A stretch of DNA of 64,000 bases from positions 124,001 through 188,000 of the forward strand of contig JAAFJE010000005.1 in assembly GCA_013298025.1 (NCBI GenBank), written 5' to 3'. Below are positions 17,741-26,111 of the stretch, piece by piece. This DNA comes from Cytophagales bacterium. Lineage in GTDB: Bacteria > Bacteroidota > Bacteroidia > Cytophagales > Spirosomataceae. The notes beneath the pieces were generated by a model. That model was not told the DNA's origin and did no database searches. It saw nothing but the letters and a program-made list of their open reading frames with translations. Each line of letters begins with the position of its first letter. Within the stretch, counting starts at the first letter, position 1. The position numbers and the translations under genes were made by a program.

Positions 17741-18802
17741 ATGTTGTCGGAAACAAAATTATCTTCTTCAAGCAAATTACTTATTGGTCTGTTGACTGTC
17801 ACCATTCTGGTCTGGTGGATGTACGTACTAAGAGAAATTTTGGTATTAGTTGCCTTTTCGGTACTGTTTTCTATGTTGCTCTTTCCGCTTTGTCATCGGC
17901 TCGAACAATGGAAATTGCCCCGAACCTTGGCTATAGCGGCTTGTTTACTGGTGTCTTTTTTAATTGTTGCGGGCATTATTGCCTTGGTTGCCATGCAGTT
18001 GGTCGATTTTAGCGATACTTTTCCTGCTTTCCAGAAAAAAGGCGAAAACTTCATCAATACGCTCCAGTCTTGGGCTTCGCATAATTTGCATATTAGCCGT
18101 AAAAAACAAGTAACCGAACTTCGCAACCAGTCTATCAATTTGTTGAAAAACAGTGGCGAAATCATCACCAATACGCTCAGTACAACCATCAATTCGCTGT
18201 CGTCGGCTTTGCTGATTCCGATTTTTGTTTTCTTTTTTCTATTGTATCGAGATTTTTTTAGAAAGTTTTTTTACATGGTTTTTGGGCGTGGACATCGCAA
18301 TCGTATTGATTTGATTTTTCGTAGAATTTACCTCGTGGTACAGGGCTATTTGTTGGGTTTGTTGAGCGTAATTCTAATTGTAGCAGGCCTAAACACCTTG
18401 GGTTTGTGGATATTAGGCATAGAATATGCGTTGTTCTTTGGCGTTTTAGCAGCTTTTCTGTTGTTGATACCCTACATTGGCATCATGATTGGTTCGTTGT
18501 TGCCTATTCTGATGGCACTTATCACCAAGGATTCGCCGATGTATGCCGTAGGCGTAGCTGGGGTGTTTATGTTTGTCCAATTTTTAGAAGGTAATTTTAT
18601 CACACCACATATTGTTGGCTCGAAAGTGAGCATCAACCCGTTAGCAGCGATGATTGCCTTGATTCTTGGCGGACAAATCTGGGGTATATCGGGCTTGGTA
18701 TTGGCTTTGCCTTTGGTGGCTATTCTCAAAGTGGTTTTCGACAATGTGCCATCGCTCAAGCCATTTGGATACCTGCTCGGCGAAGCCGAACATCGGAGGT
18801 GA
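17741..18802 (+). CDS. AI-2E family transporter (PerM/YdiK-like membrane protein)
   Basis: A 353-residue polytopic membrane protein of the AI-2 exporter superfamily. Hydrophobic segments lie near residues 12-50, 66-88, 150-175, 205-235, 240-275 and 305-335. The family-typical region IPYIGIMIGSLLPILMAL is followed by FLEGNFITPHIVGSKVSINPLAAMIALILGGQIWGI. Substrates in this superfamily vary and include autoinducer-2 and Na+/H+, so none is assigned. It is transcribed divergently from the response regulator, and its stop codon is directly followed by a word array. Confidence 0.9.
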   Translation: MLSETKLSSSSKLLIGLLTVTILVWWMYVLREILVLVAFSVLFSMLLFPLCHRLEQWKLPRTLAIAACLLVSFLIVAGIIALVAMQLVDFSDTFPAFQKKGENFINTLQSWASHNLHISRKKQVTELRNQSINLLKNSGEIITNTLSTTINSLSSALLIPIFVFFFLLYRDFFRKFFYMVFGRGHRNRIDLIFRRIYLVVQGYLLGLLSVILIVAGLNTLGLWILGIEYALFFGVLAAFLLLIPYIGIMIGSLLPILMALITKDSPMYAVGVAGVFMFVQFLEGNFITPHIVGSKVSINPLAAMIALILGGQIWGISGLVLALPLVAILKVVFDNVPSLKPFGYLLGEAEHRR

Positions 18803-19172
18803 TGTGGAGATTTGAAAATTTGAAAATTTGGAGATTTGAAGATGTGGTGATTTGAAGATGAGCGATTTGAAAATTTGAAAATTTGGTGATTTGAAGATGT
18901 GGTGATTTGAAAATTTGGTGATTTGAAGATTTGAAAATGGGTAGGAGGGGGTAATTTGAAAATTTGGTGATTTGAATACCGTAAATTGACGCATACATTT
19001 TCAAATATTTACATCAAAACATCATCATCCAATCCTACATCTTCAAATCACCAAATTTTCAAATCTTCAAATCCCCACATCTTCAAATCTTCAAATCAAT
19101 CATCTTCAAATCTTCAAATCAATCATCTTCAAATTTTCAAATCAATCATCTTCAAATCCCCCAATCCTCCTG
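18803..19172. repeat. Second strand-switching word array (TTTGAAG family)
   Basis: This fills the whole gap between two convergent stops. From 18803 to about 18975 the plus strand carries GATTTGAAAATTTG, GATTTGAAGATG and TGTGGTG words. After a switch zone near 18976-19035 the complementary words (CATCTTCAAATCTTCAAATC) continue to about 19165. Unlike the first array there is no fixed period. Confidence 0.9.
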
Positions 19173-19910
19173 CTACAAACTCAATAATTCTTTGAATCGA
19201 ATGGCTTGGCGGCGAGAGATTTCGATTTTATCGCCACTTTCACGTAGGGTTACTTGTAAACCTCCTGAAAACCAAGGCTCTATCTTTTGGATATACTTCA
19301 GGTTGATGATATGTTTACGGTTGGCACGGAAGAATACTTTCGGGTCGAGGCGTTCTTCTAAGGCATTGAGCGACTTCAACACCAAGGGCTTTTGGTCGTC
19401 GAAATACAAACGTACATAGTTGCCCATCGACTCAAACAAACGCACATTGCCCAAACGCACAAACCAACATTTTTCGCCATCTTTTACAAACACTTGGTCG
19501 TTTTCGCTCAAGACACTTGCCCCTTCTTTTACCGATTCTGTGATTTGTTTTTGACGCTCAAACTCCTCTTCTACTTTTTGAATTGCCTCGCTCAAACGAT
19601 GCAATTCGATGGGTTTCAACAAATAATCTAAGGCATTAAATTCAAAAGCCTTAATGGCATATTCGTCATAAGCCGTCGTGAAAATTACCTCTGGCACATT
19701 GCCGTCGAGTTCGGCCAACAAATCGAAACCCGTTTTGCCGGGCATCTGAATGTCTAAGAAAAGTAAGTCGGGATGCAACTCATCAATCAATTGTATCGCC
19801 TCGTCGGCATTGGGGGCTTCTCCTATGATATTGATTTTAGGAAAATTTTCTAGCAAGCGTTTCAATTCATTTCTTGCCAAACGTTCGTCATCTACGATAA
19901 TAGCTTTCAT
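19173..19910 (-). CDS. LytTR-family response regulator
   Basis: A 245-residue regulator with a receiver domain (1-120; KAIIVDDERLARNEL, phosphoacceptor in LLFLDIQMPGKTGFD, Lys in LDYLLKPIEL). It ends with a LytTR DNA-binding domain from about residue 145 (VFVKDGEKCWFVRLGNVRLFES, NALEERLDPKVFFRANRKHIINLKYI). LytTR regulators bind DNA through a beta fold and often control cell-envelope or polysaccharide genes. The matching kinase gene is just upstream, 69 bases from this start, so the two form one operon and signalling pair. Confidence 0.95.
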   Translation of the reverse strand: MKAIIVDDERLARNELKRLLENFPKINIIGEAPNADEAIQLIDELHPDLLFLDIQMPGKTGFDLLAELDGNVPEVIFTTAYDEYAIKAFEFNALDYLLKPIELHRLSEAIQKVEEEFERQKQITESVKEGASVLSENDQVFVKDGEKCWFVRLGNVRLFESMGNYVRLYFDDQKPLVLKSLNALEERLDPKVFFRANRKHIINLKYIQKIEPWFSGGLQVTLRESGDKIEISRRQAIRFKELLSL

Positions 19911-19979
19911 AATGCTAGTCGAATAAGGGCTTTTTTAAGCTGTTAAATGGGCGGTTGAAGAGACGGAAGTTCCGATTTT

Positions 19980-21077
19980 CTACACCTTGATATGTACCAT
20001 ATTGGTGATTTTTGCAAAAGGATTATCTTTGTTTTCGGTTACTTGCGATGGAACTGGAATGGTTATTTCTGCCGAAACAACCTCTTTTGATGCTTGGTAA
20101 ATGTTGAATTTAGAAGCTGGACCAAAAAGCAATTCGAGGCGATGGGCTGTGTTTTCGAGTCCAAAACCACCCGAATCGGTTGTTTCGAGTACGCCTGTAT
20201 TGCTGATAATAATCACAATTTTATCTTCTACAATTTTGGTTTCTAGGCTTACAAAACCACCTTTTACAGGCTTAGAAACACCGTGTTTGATGGCATTTTC
20301 TACGAGCGTTTGTAGCAACATCGGAGGCACTTGACAGGTGAGTGTTTCGGGATAAATGTTTTTCCGAATTTGTAAACGCTCTTCGTAACGAATTTTTTCT
20401 AAAGCCAAATAATCTTCTACCGTTCTGAGTTCTTCTGCCAACGAAACCGTTTTTCTTCTATCGGCAAGCAAGGAGCTTCGTAAAATATTCGACAACTGCG
20501 TAACGGCTTTTTGGGCTTTTTCGGGTTCTTCCAAAATCAAAGCCCTGATGCTGTTGAGGGCATTGAACATAAAATGTGGGTTCATTTGGGCCCGCAAAAC
20601 CTTCGATTCGGTTTCTCGAATAGATGATTCTAGGCGAAGTTTTTCTATTTCAACCTCCGATTTTCTTTCAAAATAATGGGCGGCATAGTAGAAAAGTGTC
20701 CAAATCATCAATGGTTTCATAAAGCTAAAAACGTATTGCAACACAAAAAACACCGACCAAAAATCGGTATGGTCTTTTTCACGCAATAAGTACGAATCTA
20801 AAGGAATATTAATCAGGGCCATCAACACCGACATGGTAAGCACCGATAGTAAAATACGAGGCACAACCTGCTGAATGGGCAATTCGACCCAACCGTATTT
20901 ACGAATGACCTTCCTGAAATTATGCGTAATAAAAATCGCAAAGGCGGCGTTGAGGTCGGCTGCAATGAACCAATCTATCGACCATCCAAACGAATTGACA
21001 TAAATCAAGGCTTCGTTGGCGAGCCACGTAAGCCAACCAACCAATTGCAAGGTCCAATATAATTTTAATTTTGGCAT
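19980..21077 (-). CDS. LytS-type sensor histidine kinase
   Basis: Membrane histidine kinase of the His_kinase (LytS/YehU) family, partner of the LytTR regulator. Four hydrophobic segments occupy about residues 5-125. The phosphoacceptor motif QMNPHFMFNALNSIRALI is near residue 167. The ATPase domain follows with VPPMLLQTLVENAIKHGVSKP and NTGVLETTDSGGFGLENTAHRLELLFG. I use the ATG at 21077 (MPKLKLYWTLQLVGW); an ATG at 21140 would add 21 residues and cannot be excluded. There is no extracellular sensor domain of size, so the signal may be sensed within the membrane. Confidence 0.92.
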   Translation of the reverse strand: MPKLKLYWTLQLVGWLTWLANEALIYVNSFGWSIDWFIAADLNAAFAIFITHNFRKVIRKYGWVELPIQQVVPRILLSVLTMSVLMALINIPLDSYLLREKDHTDFWSVFFVLQYVFSFMKPLMIWTLFYYAAHYFERKSEVEIEKLRLESSIRETESKVLRAQMNPHFMFNALNSIRALILEEPEKAQKAVTQLSNILRSSLLADRRKTVSLAEELRTVEDYLALEKIRYEERLQIRKNIYPETLTCQVPPMLLQTLVENAIKHGVSKPVKGGFVSLETKIVEDKIVIIISNTGVLETTDSGGFGLENTAHRLELLFGPASKFNIYQASKEVVSAEITIPVPSQVTENKDNPFAKITNMVHIKV

Positions 21078-21297
21078 ATCTATCAATGGATTTACTGGTA
21101 AAATTAAGAAGTTTTTCGACAAAACATTCCTTACAAACATATCGCTTAGTCAAAAATAGCAAAAACTTACATCGAGCAAAAGCAATGCCTTTTTGATGTA
21201 TCTACAGCAAAATAAGAAAGATTAGGGCGAAAAGTACGGACAAAATGAGTAAACGGAAAATCGAAGGGATAAAAGGCTGGTGGGCTGTGTGAAAATA

Positions 21298-21327
21298 AAA
21301 GGTTCGGAGATGAGCTTCCGAACCTTT
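21298..21327 (-). terminator. Intrinsic terminator of the phosphatase gene
   Basis: A perfect 11-bp stem AAAGGTTCGGA / TCCGAACCTTT lies 10 bases past the stop at 21337, reading leftward, followed by a TTTTATTTTC tract on the minus strand. Confidence 0.85.
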
Positions 21328-21336
21328 AGAAAATGA

Positions 21337-21987
21337 TTATAAACCTAACAAATGCGTTGTGTCGCATTCGAGTTCGGCATAAAAGCGTTCGGCTTCGTAG
21401 TCATAAATCAATTTATACAAACACAAATTGCTATGCTCGAAAGTATCCATTTCGCTGAGAGGCTTGTCGAGGAGCATGGTCAAAATAATACGCATCGCTC
21501 TGCCGTGCATGGCTACAAGCACCGTCGATTCTTCTCGGCGAGAAAGGATGGTGTCGATAACGGGCTTTTGGCGCGCAATTACTTCAACAGGGCTTTCGCC
21601 TCCTTCCGACTGCATATCTACGATGCCCGACACCCAGCTATCAATCAATATTTTGTAATATTCGTCGTCTTGGGCATTTGGCACGTGTCCTTCTCTGATA
21701 CCCCAGCTAATTTCGTTCAAGCCAGCGTGTTGCTCCCAAGGAATGCCCATTTCGATAAACTTTCTTACCGACTGGTGGGTACGGCGTAGTACCGAAGTAT
21801 AAATTTTATCGAAGGCAATATGTTTGTAAGCTTCATAAAAAGCATCTGCTTGGGCATGACCTCGCTCGTTTAGTTCAGAGTCAACGCCACTTCCTTGCAC
21901 AATGCCAAGGCGATTAAACTCTGTTTCGCCGTGACGAATAAGGTAAATGGTTTTTTGGGAAAGATGCTGCTTATCAGGATTCGACAT
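21337..21987 (-). CDS. Histidine phosphatase family protein (phosphoglycerate-mutase-like)
   Basis: A 216-residue cytosolic phosphatase of the branch with catalytic His in an RHG motif. YLIRHGETEFNRLGIVQGSG has the nucleophile, YTSVLRRTHQS the second Arg, and VLVAMHGRAMRIIL the second His. Substrates range from sugar phosphates to cobalamin precursors, and none is indicated here. The ATG at 21987 is preferred because the extra 14 residues upstream (MWQFLNPRAKLTIR) do not look like family sequence. It is monocistronic with its own terminator. Confidence 0.9.
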   Translation of the reverse strand: MSNPDKQHLSQKTIYLIRHGETEFNRLGIVQGSGVDSELNERGHAQADAFYEAYKHIAFDKIYTSVLRRTHQSVRKFIEMGIPWEQHAGLNEISWGIREGHVPNAQDDEYYKILIDSWVSGIVDMQSEGGESPVEVIARQKPVIDTILSRREESTVLVAMHGRAMRIILTMLLDKPLSEMDTFEHSNLCLYKLIYDYEAERFYAELECDTTHLLGL

Positions 21988-22117
21988 GCGGATGGTTAGT
22001 TTGGCACGTGGGTTTAAAAATTGCCACAAAAATACAGTTTTTACGTCAAATCCCCATCTACTGCTTCAAAAATACCTCTATCTTTAACCATTAATTTAAA
22101 AATGAGTAATTTTGACT

Positions 22118-22540
22118 ATGCTAAATACTAATATTTCTCTGGCCCAACTAAACGCCATGAGCCAGCATAATATGCTGGGACACTTAGGAATAGAGTTTCT
22201 TGAAGTACATCCTGATTACCTTCTCGCCCGTATGCCCGTTGACCACCGAACGCATCAACCTATGGGCTTGCTGCATGGCGGGGCTTCTGTGGTACTGGCC
22301 GAGTCGCTTGGCAGTGTGGCTTCTATGCTTTGTGTGGCCGACCCACAGAAACAGGCGGCCGTAGGGGTCGAAATCAATGCTAATCACCTCAAATCGGTGA
22401 AAAGTGGCTATGTATATGGCAAATGCAAAGCCCTCAAAATTGGGCGAAGTATCCATGTCTGGAACATCGAAATTAGCAACGAAGCCCAAGAATTGATATG
22501 CGTAAGTCGTCTTACAACCATGATTATCGACCGTAAATAA
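22118..22540 (+). CDS. Hotdog-fold acyl-CoA thioesterase (PaaI/MenI-like)
   Basis: A 140-residue single-domain hotdog thioesterase: MLGHLGIEFLEVHPDYLLARMPVDHRTHQPMGLLHGGASVVLAESLGS contains the HGG...E active-site region. The second half is VGVEINANHLKSVKSGYVYGKCKALKIGRSIHVWNIEI. It is upstream of and co-directional with isochorismate synthase (234 bases apart). Hydrolysis of 1,4-dihydroxy-2-naphthoyl-CoA in menaquinone synthesis is therefore a reasonable but unproven role. The ATG at 22118 is taken rather than a TTG two codons earlier. Confidence 0.85.
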   Translation: MLNTNISLAQLNAMSQHNMLGHLGIEFLEVHPDYLLARMPVDHRTHQPMGLLHGGASVVLAESLGSVASMLCVADPQKQAAVGVEINANHLKSVKSGYVYGKCKALKIGRSIHVWNIEISNEAQELICVSRLTTMIIDRK

Positions 22541-22774
22541 TGCTTTTTTTTGAAACAAGAAAAATCTAATTTACGTTATATTTGAAAACGCTTAAACCTG
22601 CATTTTAAATCAAAATGCTAAACAATTCATCAACAGATAAGTATCAATGAAAAATGGTGAATTAGCTAATGGTGAATGAGTGTTTTGAGTTTATATTCTA
22701 TTTTAATCTAACGTAATTTTGCAAGATTACTTAGATTAATCATTTATCGTTCATCTTAAATTATTTGTAAAAAT

Positions 22775-24010
22775 ATGACTCCAACTTCGGAAACTCATAT
22801 TTCTATCCAAACGCCACAATTGGAATCTTTCTGGCAAACTGCTTTTGCCGAAGGACTCCCCGTTGCGGTTTGGCGACTCCCTAGGGCTACAGAAAAGCAA
22901 TTGCTTATCGACCTTTCAGGACGAATTAGTACTACGCCCATCGACCTAGAAGAGCTTCCTTTAGGCTTTGCGATGAGTCCTTTTGAGGGTGAATCGTTAT
23001 TTCTAAAAGGAGATTTGTACTGTGTATTTGATGCCCAACATCAACTTCTTAATGAAGAAGGTATCAACGAAGCGGGTACCGATTTTATCAAAAAAGTACA
23101 ACGTAGGGAAGAGCAACAGCCCATTGCTCAGGCAACAACCAACCAACCGAACAACACCACCAATCAAGTTGCTATTCCTGCTACTTCGTCGATTTACAAC
23201 GAAATGATTTATGCCGAAATGGTTGCCGAAGCCATCGAAGCGATTCAAGCAGAGCAAATGCAAAAGGTGGTTTTATCTCGTACCAAAACCATTACATTGC
23301 CCGACAATTTTATAGCGATAGATGCTTTTCAAAAGCTTTGCGTAGCTTATCCGAATGCCTTTGTTTCGCTGGTTTATCTGCCTCATGAAAAGGCTCTTTG
23401 GCTGGGTGCAACGCCCGAAACGCTGATTAGCATGGATAAAAACGGGATTTTCAAAACAATGTCGTTGGCTGGTACACAATCGGCTATTGGCCCTTCTGGC
23501 GAATATTACCGACCATCAGACATCCGTTGGTCGTCGAAAGAGATTGAAGAACAAGCTTTTGTAAGTCGCTATATTATAGAGTGTTTCAAGAAAATTCGTT
23601 TGCGTGAATACATCGAAATCGGCCCTAAAACCGTACAGGCAGGAAACTTGATGCACTTGCGAACAGATTATACAGTAGATACCAACGAAGTGAATTTTCC
23701 ACAATTGGGTACGGTGATGTTGCAATTGTTGCATCCGACTTCGGCTGTTTGTGGTACGCCCAAAAATGCAGCTTTACAGTTTATCAACCAACACGAGTTG
23801 CACGCCCGTGAGTTTTACAGTGGTTTTTTGGGGCCTGTAAACGTGCAACAAGAAAGTCATTTGTTTGTCAATTTGCGTACCATGAAAATTCAGGGCAACC
23901 AAGCCACCATTTATGCTGGTGGCGGTATCACCGAAGATTCTGTTCCGATAAAAGAGTGGCAAGAAACCGAAATGAAAAGCCAAACATTGTTGGGCGTTAT
24001 TTTGGGCTAA
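22775..24010 (+). CDS. menF: Isochorismate synthase
   Basis: Chorismate-binding enzyme converting chorismate to isochorismate, the entry to menaquinone or siderophore synthesis. The 411-residue protein shows the conserved ADC/ICS core: QAEQMQKVVLSRTKTI, LGATPETLISMDKNG, MSLAGTQ, SSKEIEEQAFVSRYI, LHPTSAVCGTPKNAALQFI, REFYSGFLGPV and IYAGGGITEDSVPIKEWQETEMK. The distinct N-terminal region (1-130) is typical of MenF/EntC forms. Respiratory NADH dehydrogenase genes elsewhere in the window and the thioesterase next door favour menaquinone. Its stop overlaps the end of the convergent membrane-protein gene by 4 bases. Confidence 0.93.
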   Translation: MTPTSETHISIQTPQLESFWQTAFAEGLPVAVWRLPRATEKQLLIDLSGRISTTPIDLEELPLGFAMSPFEGESLFLKGDLYCVFDAQHQLLNEEGINEAGTDFIKKVQRREEQQPIAQATTNQPNNTTNQVAIPATSSIYNEMIYAEMVAEAIEAIQAEQMQKVVLSRTKTITLPDNFIAIDAFQKLCVAYPNAFVSLVYLPHEKALWLGATPETLISMDKNGIFKTMSLAGTQSAIGPSGEYYRPSDIRWSSKEIEEQAFVSRYIIECFKKIRLREYIEIGPKTVQAGNLMHLRTDYTVDTNEVNFPQLGTVMLQLLHPTSAVCGTPKNAALQFINQHELHAREFYSGFLGPVNVQQESHLFVNLRTMKIQGNQATIYAGGGITEDSVPIKEWQETEMKSQTLLGVILG

Positions 24011-24522
24011 ATGGCTGCCAATTTTCCTAAAGTAAGCAATACTTCGGCTGCTTCTGTGGGTTTTTGTGTACCAATCAAAAACCTACTTTGGTCTTCCAAA
24101 ATCAATTGAATACCCTGATTACCAGCTACATTATAGGCTTTTCCGACTTCGCCGAAGCCAATCCGATAGCCCCAACCGCCGTATTCGCCAATGGGGTCGT
24201 AGGTGCGTACTTGTATTGTCGTAACGGCCTCCCAAGGAAAGGCCCGATAGGAGCGTTGAAAAGGATAAAAGCGTACATAAATGCCTTGAGCGTTGATGAT
24301 GGTCTGCAAACTCACCCAACGAATCAAAACCGAAAAAAGTAACATCAGCGATGCCGAAATAATGAGGGCGGTATCGCTCATGGGATTGTCGCCAAAAGGT
24401 GTGTGCAACACCAATTGTTTGTATAAACCATACAAAAACGTAGCATTCGACCCAGCCAAAACGAGCCAAATCCACACTTGATTGAAGCGTTGTTTTTCTG
24501 AAAAAAGAGCATTACTTGTCAT
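24007..24522 (-). CDS. Two-helix membrane protein with PH-like domain, unknown function (DUF6141-like)
   Basis: A 171-residue protein with two hydrophobic segments (about 17-36 and 52-72) followed by a cytoplasmic beta-rich region: GIYVRFYPFQRSYRAFPWEAVTTIQV, EYGGWGYRIG, GKAYNVAGNQGIQLILEDQSRFLIGTQKP. The pattern of two membrane helices plus a small PH-like domain occurs in Bacteroidota proteins of unknown function; I recall DUF6141 but cannot confirm. The ATG at 24522 is preferred over a TTG two codons earlier. It converges with menF and overlaps its stop, so the two mRNAs are antisense at their 3' ends. Confidence 0.7.
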   Translation of the reverse strand: MTSNALFSEKQRFNQVWIWLVLAGSNATFLYGLYKQLVLHTPFGDNPMSDTALIISASLMLLFSVLIRWVSLQTIINAQGIYVRFYPFQRSYRAFPWEAVTTIQVRTYDPIGEYGGWGYRIGFGEVGKAYNVAGNQGIQLILEDQSRFLIGTQKPTEAAEVLLTLGKLAAI

Positions 24523-24592
24523 AGGCAAGCCAAGGTAAGTTTGTTGAATGTTGAAAGATGTGTGTTGGTATTAAACAACTGATACACAAAAC

Positions 24593-24626
24593 AAACAGCA
24601 TTTGTCCTAAGACAATGCTGTTAAAC
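24593..24626 (-). terminator. Hairpin after the receiver-like gene
   Basis: AACAGCATTTGTC / GACAATGCTGTT form a 12-bp stem with one bulged T. It is nested in an outer 11-bp inverted repeat, GTAAGTTTGTT (24534-24544) and AACAAACTTAC (24623-24633). Confidence 0.55.
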
Positions 24627-24652
24627 AAACTTACAAATTTCTGAGGATATTT

Positions 24653-24958
24653 TTAGCCTAAAACTTTGCCCTTTTCTAAAGCATAGCGAATTTCGCCTAC
24701 CAATAGCCCACTACCACCGCCATAATGCTGAATCACGGGAATAGAGGGTTTTTGCTGAAAATGCTTACGAAGCGTCGCTTCTTCTGTGTCGCTGAGACCA
24801 CTGCCGAGCAATACGCCATCGAAATGTTGCTCAGAAAACCATGCACAAGCTTCCGTAATACAATGCGTTGATACAGCTTCCCAATCGGGCTGCTGTTGAA
24901 TCAACCGTAGCACCACCGCACAGATGGATTCGTGTTTATGTACAACAAGAAATTTCAT
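24653..24958 (-). CDS. Degenerate receiver-domain protein lacking the phosphoacceptor Asp
   Basis: A 101-residue stand-alone protein resembling a response-regulator receiver: it begins MKFLVVHKHESICAVVLRLI and has FDGVLLGSGLSD where receivers normally read ..LLLD..... The acidic pair is absent (VHKHE instead of VDDDE-like) and the phosphoacceptor position is Gly. The usual Lys loop is replaced by IPVIQHYGGGSG. It is therefore a pseudo-receiver, probably phosphorylation-independent, or a decaying gene. It lies between pirin and a convergent hairpin. The family call is moderate because the sequence is short and divergent. Confidence 0.55.
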   Translation of the reverse strand: MKFLVVHKHESICAVVLRLIQQQPDWEAVSTHCITEACAWFSEQHFDGVLLGSGLSDTEEATLRKHFQQKPSIPVIQHYGGGSGLLVGEIRYALEKGKVLG

Positions 24959-24988
24959 AGAAAAGAATATTGGTTTTTGGGGTTGTTT

Positions 24989-25034
24989 GTTATCGGTTGT
25001 CCGATAACAGGCAACCGATAACAGACAACAGATT
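24989..25034 (-). repeat. GATAAC-word hairpin after the pirin gene (family 2)
   Basis: A perfect 11-bp stem GTTATCGGTTG / CAACCGATAAC (12-base loop) is followed by ATAACAGACAACAG. The words are those of the 15108-15216 array. It starts 3 bases beyond the pirin stop and likely forms the 3' end of its mRNA. Confidence 0.65.
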
Positions 25035-25037
25035 TAC

Positions 25038-25757
25038 CTAGATTTCCATAGGAACATCCATCAACAAAATTTCAGCATCTGGACTAAGGGCTTTCAATTC
25101 AAAGCCTTCGGTGTTCCAAATACCGTAGCCATCACGGGTTTCAAGTGGTTGTCCATCAAGGCTGAATGAGCCTTTCAAGACAAACGCATAAACGCCATTG
25201 CCTTCTTTTTTGATTTGATAATGCGTATTCACACCTTCGTCGAATGTACCGATATGAAACCAAGCATCTTGATGCACCCACACGCCAGCATCGCTTGGGT
25301 CGGGCGATAAAATTTGCTGTAGTTTATTGTGACGGTCTTCCAAATTCATCGCCATTTGGTCGTAGCGAGGGGTCACATTTTTCTTATTAGGAAACATCCA
25401 AATTTGTAAAAACTTGGTGTCTTGGTCTTTATTGCGGTTGTATTCGCTGTGATACACGCCTGTACCAGCACTCATCACTTGGATGTCGCCGTGTTGAATC
25501 ACGGCTACGTTGTTCATGCTATCTTTATGCTCTAAATCGCCTTCCAACGGAATCGAAATGATTTCCATGTTGTCGTGTGGGTGTGTACCAAAACCTCTAC
25601 CTGCCGCTACGTGGTCGTCGTTCAATACACGCAAAACGCCAAAGTTCATACGTGCAGGATTGTAATAATTCGCAAAGCTAAAAGTGTGATAGCTTTTGAG
25701 CCAACCGTGATTCGCAAATCCACGGGTTTGGGCTTTATGCAAAATTGACTGTGCCAT
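25038..25757 (-). CDS. Pirin family protein
   Basis: A bicupin of 239 residues. The N-terminal cupin has the metal ligands of the pirin/YhhW group in FGTHPHDNMEIISIPLEGDLEHKDS and AGTGVYHSEYN. The C-terminal cupin is the less conserved half (HIGTFDEGVNTHYQIK...). Some family members act as quercetin dioxygenases or redox-sensitive regulators; the role here is unknown. The ATG at 25757 (MAQSILHKAQTRGFANHGWLKSYHTFSF) is the normal family start. There is no operon partner apart from possible read-through into the receiver-like gene. Confidence 0.93.
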   Translation of the reverse strand: MAQSILHKAQTRGFANHGWLKSYHTFSFANYYNPARMNFGVLRVLNDDHVAAGRGFGTHPHDNMEIISIPLEGDLEHKDSMNNVAVIQHGDIQVMSAGTGVYHSEYNRNKDQDTKFLQIWMFPNKKNVTPRYDQMAMNLEDRHNKLQQILSPDPSDAGVWVHQDAWFHIGTFDEGVNTHYQIKKEGNGVYAFVLKGSFSLDGQPLETRDGYGIWNTEGFELKALSPDAEILLMDVPMEI

Positions 25758-26111
25758 AATTGTTGGTGTAATCCATGTGGTATTACATGACAAAGATGGC
25801 AGGATTGGGAGGGCAAAAACATTGAACTAGGACAAGAAAACGAGCAAAAGAAAAAAATTAGAAAAAAAAATACTTTCACTCAATCCGATAATTCAGGCAT
25901 TTGCGTAGATATGTTTGAAGAGCGAAAGCATAAGATGTGCTTTTTGATAACTGTTTTTTTTGTTTAAATTCCTTATTTTGTGGTAGTTATCCACAGTTGC
26001 AACGTTTGTTGGCTGTACAAAAGTTTTGAATGATTGTTTTAAAATTCCCATTCAATCACGCATGATTCAGTACACATATTTAACCCTTACTTTGTATAAT
26101 TTATTTAAGTT
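25758..26111. other. Intergenic region with one perfect DnaA box
   Basis: AT-rich divergent spacer. It contains a single consensus DnaA box TTATCCACA at 25987-25995 and a poly-A stretch near 25850-25870. No cluster of boxes or origin-like repeats was seen, so it is not proposed as an origin. Confidence 0.4.

Noticed and set aside
18641-19195. Open frames within the second word array
   Set aside because: Same artefact of repeated words; they overlap the ends of real genes on the other strand.
25758-26111. Replication origin
   Set aside because: Only one DnaA box, no repeats and no dnaA/dnaN/rpmH neighbours.
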